Source: Diphasiastrum complanatum (taxonomy: Eukaryota > Streptophyta > Lycopodiopsida > Lycopodiales > Lycopodiaceae). Taken from it: a DNA stretch of 64,000 nt. The notes under the pieces were generated by a model, which saw nothing but the letters and a program-made list of their open reading frames with translations, was not told the DNA's origin and did no database searches. The position numbers and the translations under genes are program-made. Shown here in pieces: positions 20,801 through 32,800 of the stretch. Numbering within the stretch: the first letter of the stretch is position 1; every line of letters begins with the position of its first letter. The DNA lies in contig CM055100.1 of assembly GCA_029204225.1 (NCBI GenBank), positions 22,564,248 through 22,628,247 of the forward strand, read 5' to 3'.

Positions 20801-23800
20801 AGGTTGGGTGGATCAGTTAGTGTTTGCCCTACTGTGGTGTTAGGACCTATTACAATACTGATGTGATAAGTCAGAAATCACCTGAGGAACAACTGCTGGT
20901 GTAGAAACTGGAGGAACTGGTACTGCCCGCTGAACACATAATAAGGCAGCACAATGAGCCTTCGGCAGGCTGCGAATAAACTGCTTCCCAGTAATCAACT
21001 GGAAGTCTCCCTGAGAATCAATGCCCACAAGTGAGTGTGTAACTGCATCATGTACAAATGTCAATGTCTGCTGTGTCAAGTCCAGTGTAACGGCTCCAAG
21101 AGATGCAAACCAATCAGCACCAAGGATAAGATCATAGCGCTCCATAGGGATAATGTAAAGATCTGCCTGTCCAGAGAAATCTCCAATGCGGTATGGTAAA
21201 CGCTGAAACATCTGTGAACTAGGAAAAGAATGAGATCTGGCAACCTCAACTGTGAGAGGCTGGGAAGCAGGAACAGGTGAAGCACGGATCCGACTAGTGA
21301 TATAACTGCTAATAAAAGAATGAGTGCTACCAGTATCAACTAAAGCATTATACTCTCGACCTGTAATACACACACGTAACCGAATGGAGCGAGGACCAGT
21401 ACGCCCTGTCCAAGTAGCATAGGCAAGCTGAGCATGGCAAGTAGCAGGAAGTAAATCAGGGGAAGGCTCAGAGGATAAGTCAGGCTCATCAGAAATATGA
21501 ATGTAGATATCGGAATCATCTGGAGTAGTGCCCTCATGGTAAAAAACAGCAGTAGTAGTAGGGAGAGGCTAGCGGCAATCACGGGCAAGATGGTCAGGAC
21601 TCTTACAACGAAAGCAAAGACGCTTCTGCTGAAGATCAGCGAACTCTGCAGACGTTTAACGTCAGACAAAAGCAGGTCGAGGAGTCGGAGGACGAGGAGG
21701 TGAAGGGGCAATGGAGAGAGCTGGAACAGAAGGGGCCGATGTAGGGGTGAACGTAGCGGGAAAAGATGAAGCAGAAGGACGGGGTCGGGAGAAGCGGGAA
21801 GGAAGGGTGTCAGAGTACTTATGTTGTAAAGTACTGGCAAGAGACATCGCCTCAACAAGTGTGGTAGGACGGAAGGAAGAAACATCATAACGTAAAGCAC
21901 CACGAAGCCCAGCAATGTAACAAGAAATAAGCTCAGTGGGCTGTAGATTTGTGAAAAGATAAGAAAGCTCCATAAACTGATCTGTATAAGAAGCAAGATC
22001 ACTGGTCTGAGTGAGACTACGGAATGTATCACGTTGGCGGTCAAGCCACTGAGGATCAATCATAGCATGGTGGAGGTCATGGCGAAAAGTATGCCATACA
22101 TGGAGCCCTTCCCGATCAGGATCAACTCTATAAACTCGCCACCACGTGGCGGCACGTCCATCTAAATGTAAAGCAGCCAACTGGATCTTCTGAGGATTAG
22201 TCTTGGGGTAAATCTGAAAATATGTGTCAAGCTTAGCAAACCAATTCTCTAATAAGTTCCCGTCGGAGGAACCGGAATAGGTAGCAAGCTGTACCCTATC
22301 ACGAAAGTCTCGAGCAAAGTGTGGCTCAGGAAGGGGGGGACGAGGAAAGAAACCAGGAGGTGGGTTAGATGGAATGAACGGTCCACCACTAGCAGAAGAA
22401 GATGGAAATCCAAATGGAGGGGGAGTCCCAAATGTAGGAAAAACAGGAGCTTTACCAGGACCATCAGGCTGTAAAGAATCAATCTGTGACTGCATAGTAG
22501 CAAAGCCGGTCATAACTGAATTGAAACGAAGAACGAGGCCAGAAGTCACAACTGAAAAAAACAAACAGCAATGAACAATGGAGAAGCTGTAAAAATGCGC
22601 TGGACAGCCAAGGATACAATGTGAATTTGAAAGAGTAAACGGAGTCAGAATTTCTAAGAATGTGGTGGAGAATGAGCGCGCGACAGCCTTTTGATAAGCT
22701 GTAAAAGATGGCTGGAATTGGAGAAAAAAAAAGGCAAAAGTGACAAGTTGGGAGTGTTGAGGCAGCGATTTACAGGTTGAAGAATTTTAGCTGTTTGGAA
22801 TAGCAAATGATGTCGGAATTGGGTAGTTTTTGGATGAGGATGGGCGCTGGACAGTCAGGGAACTAACTGTGGAAGATGGCTGCAAACTGGAAAAATATCA
22901 GACGAAAGTGATAGGTCGGAAGGCAGGGACAGCGATGGAAAGGAAGAGGAGGAGCGCTGGGCAACAAAGAAAAGAGGAGACAAAACAGGGGGAACGCTGG
23001 GGAGGAAGGAGTGGAAGGAGCAGCGATGGAACAGGGCTGTCAAAACGGTAATGGAGCTGTAGGAACAGCGATGGAGGAGCAAGGCAAGGCAGCAAAGAAA
23101 AAATTCCAGATTGTGCTCAGAAAAGTGCTCTGATACCAAGTTACGAATAGAGCCACAGCTGATCTATCATTAAGCTATGAAAGCATCACATAAGCAAGAC
23201 TTAACCCTAGAAAGCAGGAAAGAGAGAGATTAAGGAGGCTAAAGAGAGAGATCAATATCATCAGCTGAATGACAAATGACACAGTTTCCCTACTTATAGC
23301 CAAGAGGAAGCCCTAAAAGAAAGCTTCCAGTGGCTAGGGCCCAACTGGGAGGGATAATAGTGTGCCCTCCAAGAAGGCTCCCACTCTCCAGTAATATGTC
23401 CAAATGGCCTAATAATGAATAATAAGGCCAAAGGCTAACCATATAGTCTGAATGTCACTAATGAATAAAAAAGGGCCCAAGGCCTGCTTATGCATAAAGT
23501 AAAGTAACTGTAAATGTAAATGGACGCGGCGAATGTAATGAGCCGAGTCCATAACTGGGCCTTCTTGGAGGACGCACTATTATCCATCCCAGTTGGGCCC
23601 TAGCCACTGGAAGCTTCCTTTTAGGGCTTCCTCTAGGCTATAAGTAGGGAATCTGTGTCATTTGTTACTCAGCTGATAATATTAATCTCTCTCTTTAATC
23701 TCCTTAATCTCTCTCTTTCCTGCTTTCTAGGGTTAAGTCTTGCTTATGTGATGCTTTCATAGCTTAGCTAGGGTTAAGTCTTGCTTATGTGATGCTTTCA

Positions 23801-26800
23801 TAGCTTAGCTCTAGATCAATTGTGGCTTCATTCGTAACTTGGTATCAGAGCACTTTCCTGATTGCTGAATTTCAGATCTGATTTTTTGATTGGGCGCCCA
23901 TTTTCCTTGCTGATTTTTTTTTCTCTCTTTGCTGAGGGCTTTCATCTCTTTGCTTCAGCAACATTCAACACAATTTGGAGGACCAACGCCCATCAGAGCA
24001 TTTTCCTTGGCAGAGCTTTAGCGGAAGTACTTTTGCTAAATTTGGCGGCCAGGAAAAAAAAATTTGGCAGATTATTTCCGGCGCCCAAATCCAGCTTGTT
24101 TGCAGGCTGTCCAGCACCCAATTCCCTCATCTCTTTCGTCCGTTTCTCCTTCCATTTTCAGCCCTCTCTTCAGTATTGTTTGCAGGCTGTCCAGCCCCTT
24201 TATACTTGTCACTTTCGTCCGTTTTTGTCTCCGTTCATAACCATTTTTCACACCTTGTTTGCAGGCTGTCCAACACCCATCCCCCTCCAATTTTCACTTC
24301 GTTCCGCCTCCGTTTGCTACCCCAAATCCACACTTGATTGCAAGTTGTTCAATGCCCTCATACTTACTGTTTTTTCAGCCTACTTGAAGCTTTTTTTTCC
24401 AGCATCTCTTGCAACATTACTTGGTGGCTGTCCAGTGCCCCATTTGGCCCCAATACTTGGCAAAATTTCCAGCTCCGAAGCAGTTTCTTGACAGATCTGA
24501 TCGGTGGCTGTCCGTGCACTTCCAGCAACTTTCTACAACCTATACGCAGTTCATTTTGCATAATTTCCAGCCATATACTCCACTACTTGCTACTTCTTTC
24601 TCTCATTATTTAGTTGCTTTTGCAAGCCCCTCTTATCTCTATTTGGTGGCTACCCGGTATCTCTCCATTTTACTACCGTTTTCAGCACGCTTTCGATTGC
24701 AGTTGCAAGATACTACTTACACTATTTATCATTTCCCTCTTTTTTTTTCTTTAGCAAGCTTTGTCACGTCTTTTCATTGGCGTACCTGTTGTGACGACTT
24801 ATGTCCTCTCCTTCAGTTCGTCCACTTGATTAGCGTCTTGCCTGGCTTAACTTTCTGCCTGTGGCTGTTGTTTTGTTATTTTCATTCCATTTTGTAGTTT
24901 GTGTTTTCCATCGCTTTTTTCATTTTGTCTTTCTTGATTTGTTATTAGTTTTCGTTCCATTTGCATTTCGATTCCATAGTTCATTTTCATCGTCGATTTC
25001 GTTTTTCAGTTTTTCGTTTGACTTCGTTTCCTACGCTCCATTATAAAAAATAAAGAATAAGACCCAAAATTGTTTGGATCATTGGGTTACGTATTCTTTT
25101 CAGTTACTTTTGATTTTATTTTTTATCATGACTTCTAATTTTCGGTCTCTATCCCCTTTAGATTATCTTTTTATATTTTATAGTGATAAACCATCTAAAC
25201 ATATGTTCGACAAATGGGTCACACGTCTTCAGTATTACTTTGATACTTCATGGCCAACTTGTCCAGGTCCTATTAAGATTCTTGATGCAATGTTTCTTTT
25301 AAAGGGTTTTGCTAGGTCGAAGTGGTTTGATATGTCCATTCTCATCCGCCTATCTCTGAGTGGCATGACTTTCTACCTATACTTAGCCTTCTTATATTTT
25401 CCGATGATGATTCTGCATTTGTTCCTCCTCTCACTCTTACGAGTGGTATTACAGGTCTTGAGAGTTCTACTCCTTCTGATTCCCCTCCTGAGCATTCTTC
25501 CATATGCGAGGTTCCATTTTCTTGTGCAGGACAAATAGAGATAGCATCACGCATTGCTAGTGATACACATGAGGATGATTCTATATCACACAGTGTGAGC
25601 GAGTTGCCTGATTGACTTGAGATAGTTATTGATCTACCTGAGCTCGTCATTGTATCCCATAGTGAGTCAGAGTCACATATAGGTTCCTACTGATGCTGAT
25701 TCACATATACAAGTTGCGGCTGATATGGTCCTTGATACTGATATAGCATGCTATGATACTATTGTTGATGTCGTTGCATGCTTTGATGGTGCTACCGATG
25801 TTGTTGCATGCTATGATATTTTTCCATGCTTTGATACTGATATAGTACGCCTTGCTACTACTGTCGATGTTGTTGCATGCTTTGATATTGTTGTTGAGTA
25901 CTTTGATGCTACTCATGTTCCTGAGCGCCATGCTATAGATGTTGTCGCCTATGCTCCTTATTTCAATATTATTCATGGGTCTATGGTTGCTCTTTCAGAT
26001 GCTTTGCCTACTCCTCCCGTAGATCTCCATATGGCATATGGTTATACATTTCATGATGGTCCTATTGTATACTCACTAGCTTATTTTGTTGATAGCCGTC
26101 TAGATGAGTATGCAGTTCTTCTAGATGCATATTTAGGCCAGAACTTATCAGTTGACACTTCAGTTATTATGCCTACGTATGTTGTTCCATTTGTGGATCA
26201 TATTATTCTAGATGCGGGGCAAGAGTATATTGCTTTAGTGGATACAGGTAGTACACATTCATTTATTAGCAATTACATTTCCACCAGGATTTGTGCTACA
26301 CCTGTTCCTGCTTCCCAGCCTCTCAATGTTGAGGTTTCTCTTTTCTCAATTCTCAGATGTTTTAGGGCTTGGATTATCGCATTGGTGATTTTTCTAGTGA
26401 ATCAGATTTCTACATCATTCCTCTAGAGCGCTATGACATTATTTTTGGTGCAGATTGGTTCTCTTCACTTGGTACTGTTGTTGTGGATCTCTCTCAGCAG
26501 ACACTTTCCTTTACTCATGTTGGTCAACATCATTCACTTGCTGGTAGTGATTCCCAGGGTGACTATTAGTTGGTTACCGGGAAGCAAATTATGCGTAGCC
26601 TGCCAAAGGCTCAGGATGCAGCTCTTCTTTCCATTCAGAGTACATCAGTTGCTGCTTCACTTTCACCATCCGTGGGTCCTCTTCCTCAGGTTGATGATGC
26701 TCCGGATTTACAGGTTGTTACTGCATGCCTTGTGCCCATATGCCTTGATTCACAGATATCGTACTCAGTGGTCATTCCTGGTTTCATTGATATTGAGGCC

Positions 26801-29800
26801 GTACACCTTGGTGGTATTTCTACTATTGCTTATGCGCATACCTCAGATAGCCCTCCTGGTTCGGTGGTTGGTGTAGTATCTTCTCCATTGGTCTCTATAT
26901 CTCCATCTCTTGAGTCTGTTATGGCCGATGTTCCTGCTGATTTCTCTGGGTTTCTTCACAGGTCCACGGTTGATGGTTCCTTCGCTATTGGTGATCAGGT
27001 TGTATCCTTTTTCACTTTACTCCATGGATCTCTGCTTGAGGTTTGTGATCTGCCTCATGATATTTCTACGGTTCCTTACATGATTCGTGCGCCTTTGGCC
27101 CTTACCGTTACACATTTTCCATTCGAGGATATTTGCCAGATGGTCACTATTACTTATCTAGAGTATTTATATGTTGGGATCTTTCTAGAAGAGTATACGG
27201 GGATCCTTCAGTCTCCTTGTGTATCTGCATAGAGGTTTGCTACAGTCAATGCCGACGGTATACACTTTTGGGCTTTTTATGCATTAGAAGTTTTTCATGC
27301 GCTGATTCTTTTTTACCTCTTGATATTTGGCATTCTTGGTTATTAGGTATTGCTTGGATTTCTTTTGGACCTATTGCTCATACTACTGCTTCATTTTCAG
27401 CTATGGATATATGGCATTCTTGGTTATTACGTATAGACCTGTTGATTGGTGTCGGTTTTTCCATATTACTACTCGCCTATGGTGCGGATATCTCTATGAT
27501 TATGCATGTGGCTCTCTATCTGATCCTTGAATTGTTGCCCATTGTCAAGCTTGGCATATCTTGATGGCTTGGGTTATTGCCTCCATTGCAGCTACTGTTT
27601 GTCCGGGTGATCTTCAGGTTCCCAGTCATTTCGGGTTGCTCCATATCGCAGTTATGATCAAAATCTCAGGTGTTGAATCAATGAAGCATAAAAGACAGCA
27701 ATAGACTAAAGCCCTACAAGCAATAGACAAGACAATAAGTTCTCCCACGAAGAGCCCAAGCAATACCAATCAATAATCTAAAAAATGAGTGTACAAATGC
27801 CCCTATAAATACCCTACCAATGAACCCTAAAATAGGAATTCAAAAGTAAAGGGAGGCAAAATGTGGAGGGAAAATAGTGCGCCCTCCTACGGGCCCCCAC
27901 TCCACATATAACCATATAATAAGGGCCCAAGGCCAGTCAATGTCATAAAAAAGGACCCAGTGCGGGTCATAAGCATATAAAAAGGCTCTGGGGCCTATAC
28001 ATGATTAATATAAAATGCGTAACCAAAAATATACATAACCAACAGTAAATGTAAAGAGGCCTGCGGAATATATGCAGAGTAGCCCAGTAGGCCTGTATCC
28101 TATAGTCCGTAACTCTCCCTGGCTATAAAGAACATTGCCCCCAATGTAGGCAAAATAAGATAAGAACCAGTGCCAGAGAAAAATACTGCATCAAGATATC
28201 CCATCTGAGAAAGGAACATCAAGAGAAGCCGGAGCATCCCGAGAAGCAATGGTAGCTGCAAGTGATCGAGCCTGATCAGCCAGGATAGGGGTATGATAAA
28301 AAACATCAATGGGCTCCCAAGTAGCCTCCTCAATAGGACGACCACTCCACTGGACCAAAAACTGAACCTGCCGATGGCGACGATTATGCAATAAGCGCAC
28401 CTGTAAAATAGCAGCTGGCAGGAATGGAAAAAGCTCTGAATCTGTAGGAAATGAGGAATCTCGAGGAGCATCATCCTCAATAGCAGCACGTAATAAACTG
28501 ACATGAAAGATATCACAAGCCCGAGTAGCAGCAGGTAACTCAAGACGATATGTAACTGGACTGAGGCGCTCAAGAATCTGAAAAGGCCCATAATAGCGCG
28601 GCGCAAGCTTCTCAGTAGAAGCAAGACCCCTGTACAAAACGATGGCGAGCAAAGCGTAACCGGAGAAAAACAATATCTCCCTCTGCAAACTCAACATGGT
28701 GCCGATGACGATCAACAATGGTCCTGTACTGCTGCTGAATATGCTATAAATGAGTAGCAGCTCTAGTAATAACCTCCCGAGCACTCGAAAGATAAGATGA
28801 AATAGTAACAGGTGCATCATCTGGAGGAGCAGGTATACCGGGTAGAACTGGTGAGTATCCATGAGCAAGCAGGAAAGGAGAAACACCTGTGCTGGAACTA
28901 ACAGAACTGTTATAACTATACTCAGCCAAACATAAATGTTGATCCCAATCACGACCAGAAGGAGAAACATAATGTCGTAAATAATCCTCCAAAAAGTTTC
29001 TAAAAAGTTTCTAAATAATGTCTTCTAAAAAGTTTCTGGCTGCTTCAACTTTTTCTTGTTTAAACCCTACAGCTGTGGGTGAGCGTGGCTGAAAACCGTA
29101 CATCGGCATAAATGGGCTGTATCCCGTAGCTGAATGTTTGGTACTGTTGTAAGCAAACTCTAATATCGAGAGATACTCCTCCCAATTAGTCTGCCTCTTG
29201 CTGACGTATGCACGAAGCATATCCTCCAGCACTTGATTTACCCTTTCTGTTTGACCGTCCGTCTGTGGATGGTCGGTGGTACTCATATTAAGTTTAGTAT
29301 GGAGATGATGGAATACTGCCTTCCAAAAATTTCCAGTAAACTTACTGTCCCGGTCGCTGACTATGCCGGAAGGTAGACCGTACAATTTAAATAGCCCGTC
29401 TACAAACAACCTCGCTAACTCTGGAGCTCTAACGGTTGTTTTGGTCGGAATAAAATGAGCCATTTTGGTCAGACGGTCAACTGTGACCCATATAGCGTCA
29501 TTACCCTTTTGGGTTTTAGGCAGGCCTACTATAAAATCCATGGAGATACTCTCCCATTTACCAGCTGGTATTTCTAAGGGATGCAACAACCCTCCTGCCT
29601 TTAAACGCTCTGCTTTATTTACTTGACATTTCTGGCAACTGGTTACATACTGGTGGACGTCCTTTTTCATACTGGGCCAGAAAAATTGCCTACGAAGAAG
29701 CTCATAGGTCTTCTGTATGCCTGGGTGTCCCGCGCTAGGATTGTCATGACATTCATATAGGACCTGCTGCCTATAATCCTCTGAATTGGGGACACATACT

Positions 29801-32800
29801 CTATCTCTATAGAGCAAGTACTCATCTTGAATGGAATACTGTTTCCATTTGAATCCTTGAGTCAACTGACCCTCAACCACTGGGGTTTGCTTGGGTGATA
29901 CAGGCTCAGAATCCTCAACGTCATCTGACGACGTATACTCGGACTCATCATCATCCTCAACGGAAACTGCCGTATTCTTGGATGAACTGGCACCAGCCCC
30001 GGGAACTGGTTCTGGAGTCTGTAACTGTCTGTTCTGGACTGAGTTCCAGATAATAGAGAAGAATGCATCATGCTGGCATTTCCCTCTCAAGGACTCGAGT
30101 AACTCATTACGAATCTGAGTAAAACTCAGCTCGTTTATCATAGGCATTCTGCTAAGGGCATCTGCTACTGTATTGAATTTTCCGCGCCTATATCTGATAG
30201 ACATGTCAAACTCTTGCATCAACTCTGCCCAACGAGCTTTCCGACCTCTAAGCTCAGGTTGATTGCAAAGGTATCTGAGACTCTCATGGTCTGTCAGGAC
30301 CTCAAAGTTGGCACCATACAAATAATGCCTCCAAGTCTTAAGGGCATGGACTATAGAAAAGAGTTCCTTTTCATAGGCACTATACCTAGTCTGTGCTGGC
30401 TCAAGTTTTTTACTCTCGAACGCAACTGGTCGTCCACCCTGAGTTAGCACAGCACCTACTGCAAAGTCGCTAGCATCTGTTTCGACCACAAATGGCTGAT
30501 TGGGGTCGACGACCTTTAAAACTGGTGTTGTAGCTAAGGCTGTTTTGAGAGCATCAAAGCTCTCCTGTTGTGCGGACTCCCAAATGAACTCCTTTCCCTT
30601 CCCCTTAAGGAGATTTGTCATAGGGACTGCTATCTGAGCATATTCCTTGACAAATCGTCTGTAATATCCCGCCAGACCAAGAAAGATTTGAAGTTCCAAA
30701 ATATTCTGAGGTCTCAGCCAACTGAGTATGGCTTTAACCTTATTTGGGTCCATCTTAATCCCATCTGAAGAGATAATGTGACCCAAATATGCTACTTCTT
30801 CAACGAAGAATTCACACTTGGATTGTTTAGCATAAAGCTTATGCTTTCTGAGCAGTCGAAACACCTTTCTGAGGTGTTTTAGATGCTCCTTCCTCGTTTT
30901 GCTGTAGACGAGGATGTCATCTAAAAATACGACTACAAACTTCCCCAAGTATGGTCTGAGGACACTGTTCATCAAGGTCATAAAGGTAGCTGGAGCATTT
31001 GTGAGCCCAAATGGCATCACCTTAAACTCATAATGACCGTGACGAGTCCTAAAAGCTGTTTTCGAGACATCTTCCGATTTTATACGGACTTGATGATATC
31101 CCGATCTGAGGTCTATTTTGCTGAAAAACTTAGCCCCGTCGAGTTGATCAAACAACTCGTCTGCTCGAGGCATAGGGTATTTATTCTTAATTGTGACTTT
31201 ATTGAGGGCTCTGTAATCTACGCAAAGACGCATAGACCCCTCTTTCTTTTTCACCAATAGGACTGGTGAGGCCCATGGTGAACTACTGGTCTGAATTTGG
31301 CCTTTCCCAAGATAGTCTGTTAACTGCCTAGTTATTTCTTCATCCTCTGTTCGGCTGACCCGATACGGAGGTTTAGAAACAGGTGCTGTACCTGGTACTA
31401 GGTTTATTACATGATCTACCTCTCTGCTAGGTGGTAAACCATGTGGCAAATCTTCAGGAAAAACATCTTTAAATTTAGACAATAAAGTTTCTAATTTACT
31501 GATTTTCTGCTGAATAGAACTGGAAATAGAAACTTCAGGAATAAACTGAAAGTCACATAAGAATACCTGATGGTCTTCGTCTCCGATTAGCTGACAGAGC
31601 TCTGAACTGCAGACCATAGGGCTGTTGGGAACATCATGCTCCCCATGCAACTGGATCTCTCGGCCTTTATACTGAAAGCTGAGGGTGTTCTCTTGATAGT
31701 TTCTGTGGAGGGAAGGTCCTAAACTGTAGAGCCAATCTCTCCCGAGAACAATGTCTGTTCGATCCAGGTGCATTATCTGAAAGTTTATTTGATCTTGGTA
31801 CCCCTGAATACCAAGATTTAACTTACTTACCATAGTTTCCCATATTTTTTTATCTTCACCCTTAGCTAATGAAACTATGTACCTATGCTGACTAGGTACT
31901 TCTGGTAGTTTAAGCTTTTTAACCAGGGTGTGGTTGATGAAATTATGGGTTGCCCCATCATCAACCATGACTCTTACTGACTGGTTACCAACTTTCCCAT
32001 GCATACGTACTAGGTCATGCGGCCCAAAGCTGAAGGGTCTCGCTAGCATTGCAGAGGTCAGCTGGCAACAGTGTTCATGATCTTCATGATACACTTTGAT
32101 CTCGGAAGCTGCCGAGTCACTGGGGAAACATACAGTCTGAACAAGATGAACTTGTTTTTTATCTTTCTTTTCTTTTTTAGTGAAAGGCCCCTTGGGACAC
32201 TGTCTGACTGTGTGTCCCTTGCCCATACACACAAAGCACAAACGTTCTTGTTTGGCTTTCTCAAAATCATCTGGTTTTAAGGGCTGTATGAGTGAAGGGC
32301 GTTTCTGAGGAGCTTCACCTTTAAATTTATCTTCTTTCTTTCTTTTTAAAAATTTCTTTTTAAATTGAAAGTCTTTCTGAGGAAGCTGCTCAGAAAGTGG
32401 TTGCTGTCTCGCTCTCTTCCTACCCACTGAATCATCATAGATTTGAGCATATCTGAGAGCTTGCTCAAGGGTAGTAGGCGAGTTTCTCTGGACCTCTACT
32501 TTATATTCATCTTTGAGGCCACGGACAAATCCCCTGATTTTTTGATAGTCATCCATATTTTTAATCTTTAAAATTGCTTCTCGATACTGCGAGATATATT
32601 GGATGAGGGACTTGTCCATTACTGTTCTTTCCCAGGCTTCCCAGGCTCTATCAAGTTCATTCTCTGGTAGAAATTCTCTTAGGAAAGCTTCTTCAAAAGC
32701 TTTCCATGACCGGGGAGTCTGCCCAGTCTCCTGGAGATTTAACCACCACTTATAGGCCATAGGCCCTAAAGAAAGACTGGCCTCAATTGCTTGCAAATGG

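Larger units (their letters stand above)
14546..20854 (+). mobile_element. Intact chromovirus A (Ty3/gypsy)
   Basis: This is a full-length, apparently autonomous element of 6309 bp: two 358-bp LTRs, a primer-binding site, a leader, one uninterrupted gag-pol frame, a polypurine tract and a perfect target duplication. The LTRs differ at only two positions (near 14622/20573 and 14793/20744), so insertion is recent. The compact size, single ORF and C-terminal chromodomain suggest a Reina- or Galadriel-like chromovirus; clade placement would need a tree. It sits in the protease-RT region of element B. Confidence 0.96.
14541..20859. repeat. Target-site duplication of element A
   Basis: The 5-bp duplication atact stands at 14541-14545 and 20855-20859, immediately outside the two LTRs. 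It proves a simple integrase-mediated insertion of A into B. Confidence 0.97.
11150..23556 (-). mobile_element. Ty3/gypsy chromovirus B (nested host of A)
   Basis: B is a complete but inactive LTR retrotransposon on the minus strand. Its 5' LTR is 23139-23556, with the tRNA-iMet primer site directly adjoining (complement of 23127-23138). Gag is near 22.5-21.6 kb and protease 21.4-20.9 kb. Element A is then inserted (14546-20854), followed by RT 14.54-13.6, RNase H, integrase and chromodomain 13.49-11.6, and the 3' LTR 11150-11556. The target duplication gggcc is at 11145-11149 and 23557-23561. Without A and its duplication the element is about 6.1 kb. The LTRs differ by about seven substitutions plus one 11-bp gap. 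Stops in gag, a SINE-like insert in pol and frameshifts near the integrase tail have killed it. Confidence 0.93.
23840..27649 (+). mobile_element. Element C body (gag-protease, no RT seen)
   Basis: The plus-strand element with the split LTR keeps a leader, a shortened gag, an aspartic protease and a long stretch of unfamiliar coding-like sequence. It is then broken at 27649 by the LTR of element D. Protease and LTR are plainly of the B family. Downstream of the protease, where B reaches its RT within about 60 codons, C shows more than 900 bases without any RT motif. Either pol was replaced, or C is a gag-protease derivative that used enzymes in trans. Its 3' end is lost. Confidence 0.75.

Noticed and set aside
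23862-24491. 209-codon plus-strand ORF after the C primer site
   Set aside because: The open frame is produced by the roughly 80-bp leader repeats. The composition is Phe/Leu/Pro-rich from T/C-rich DNA and has no gag motif.
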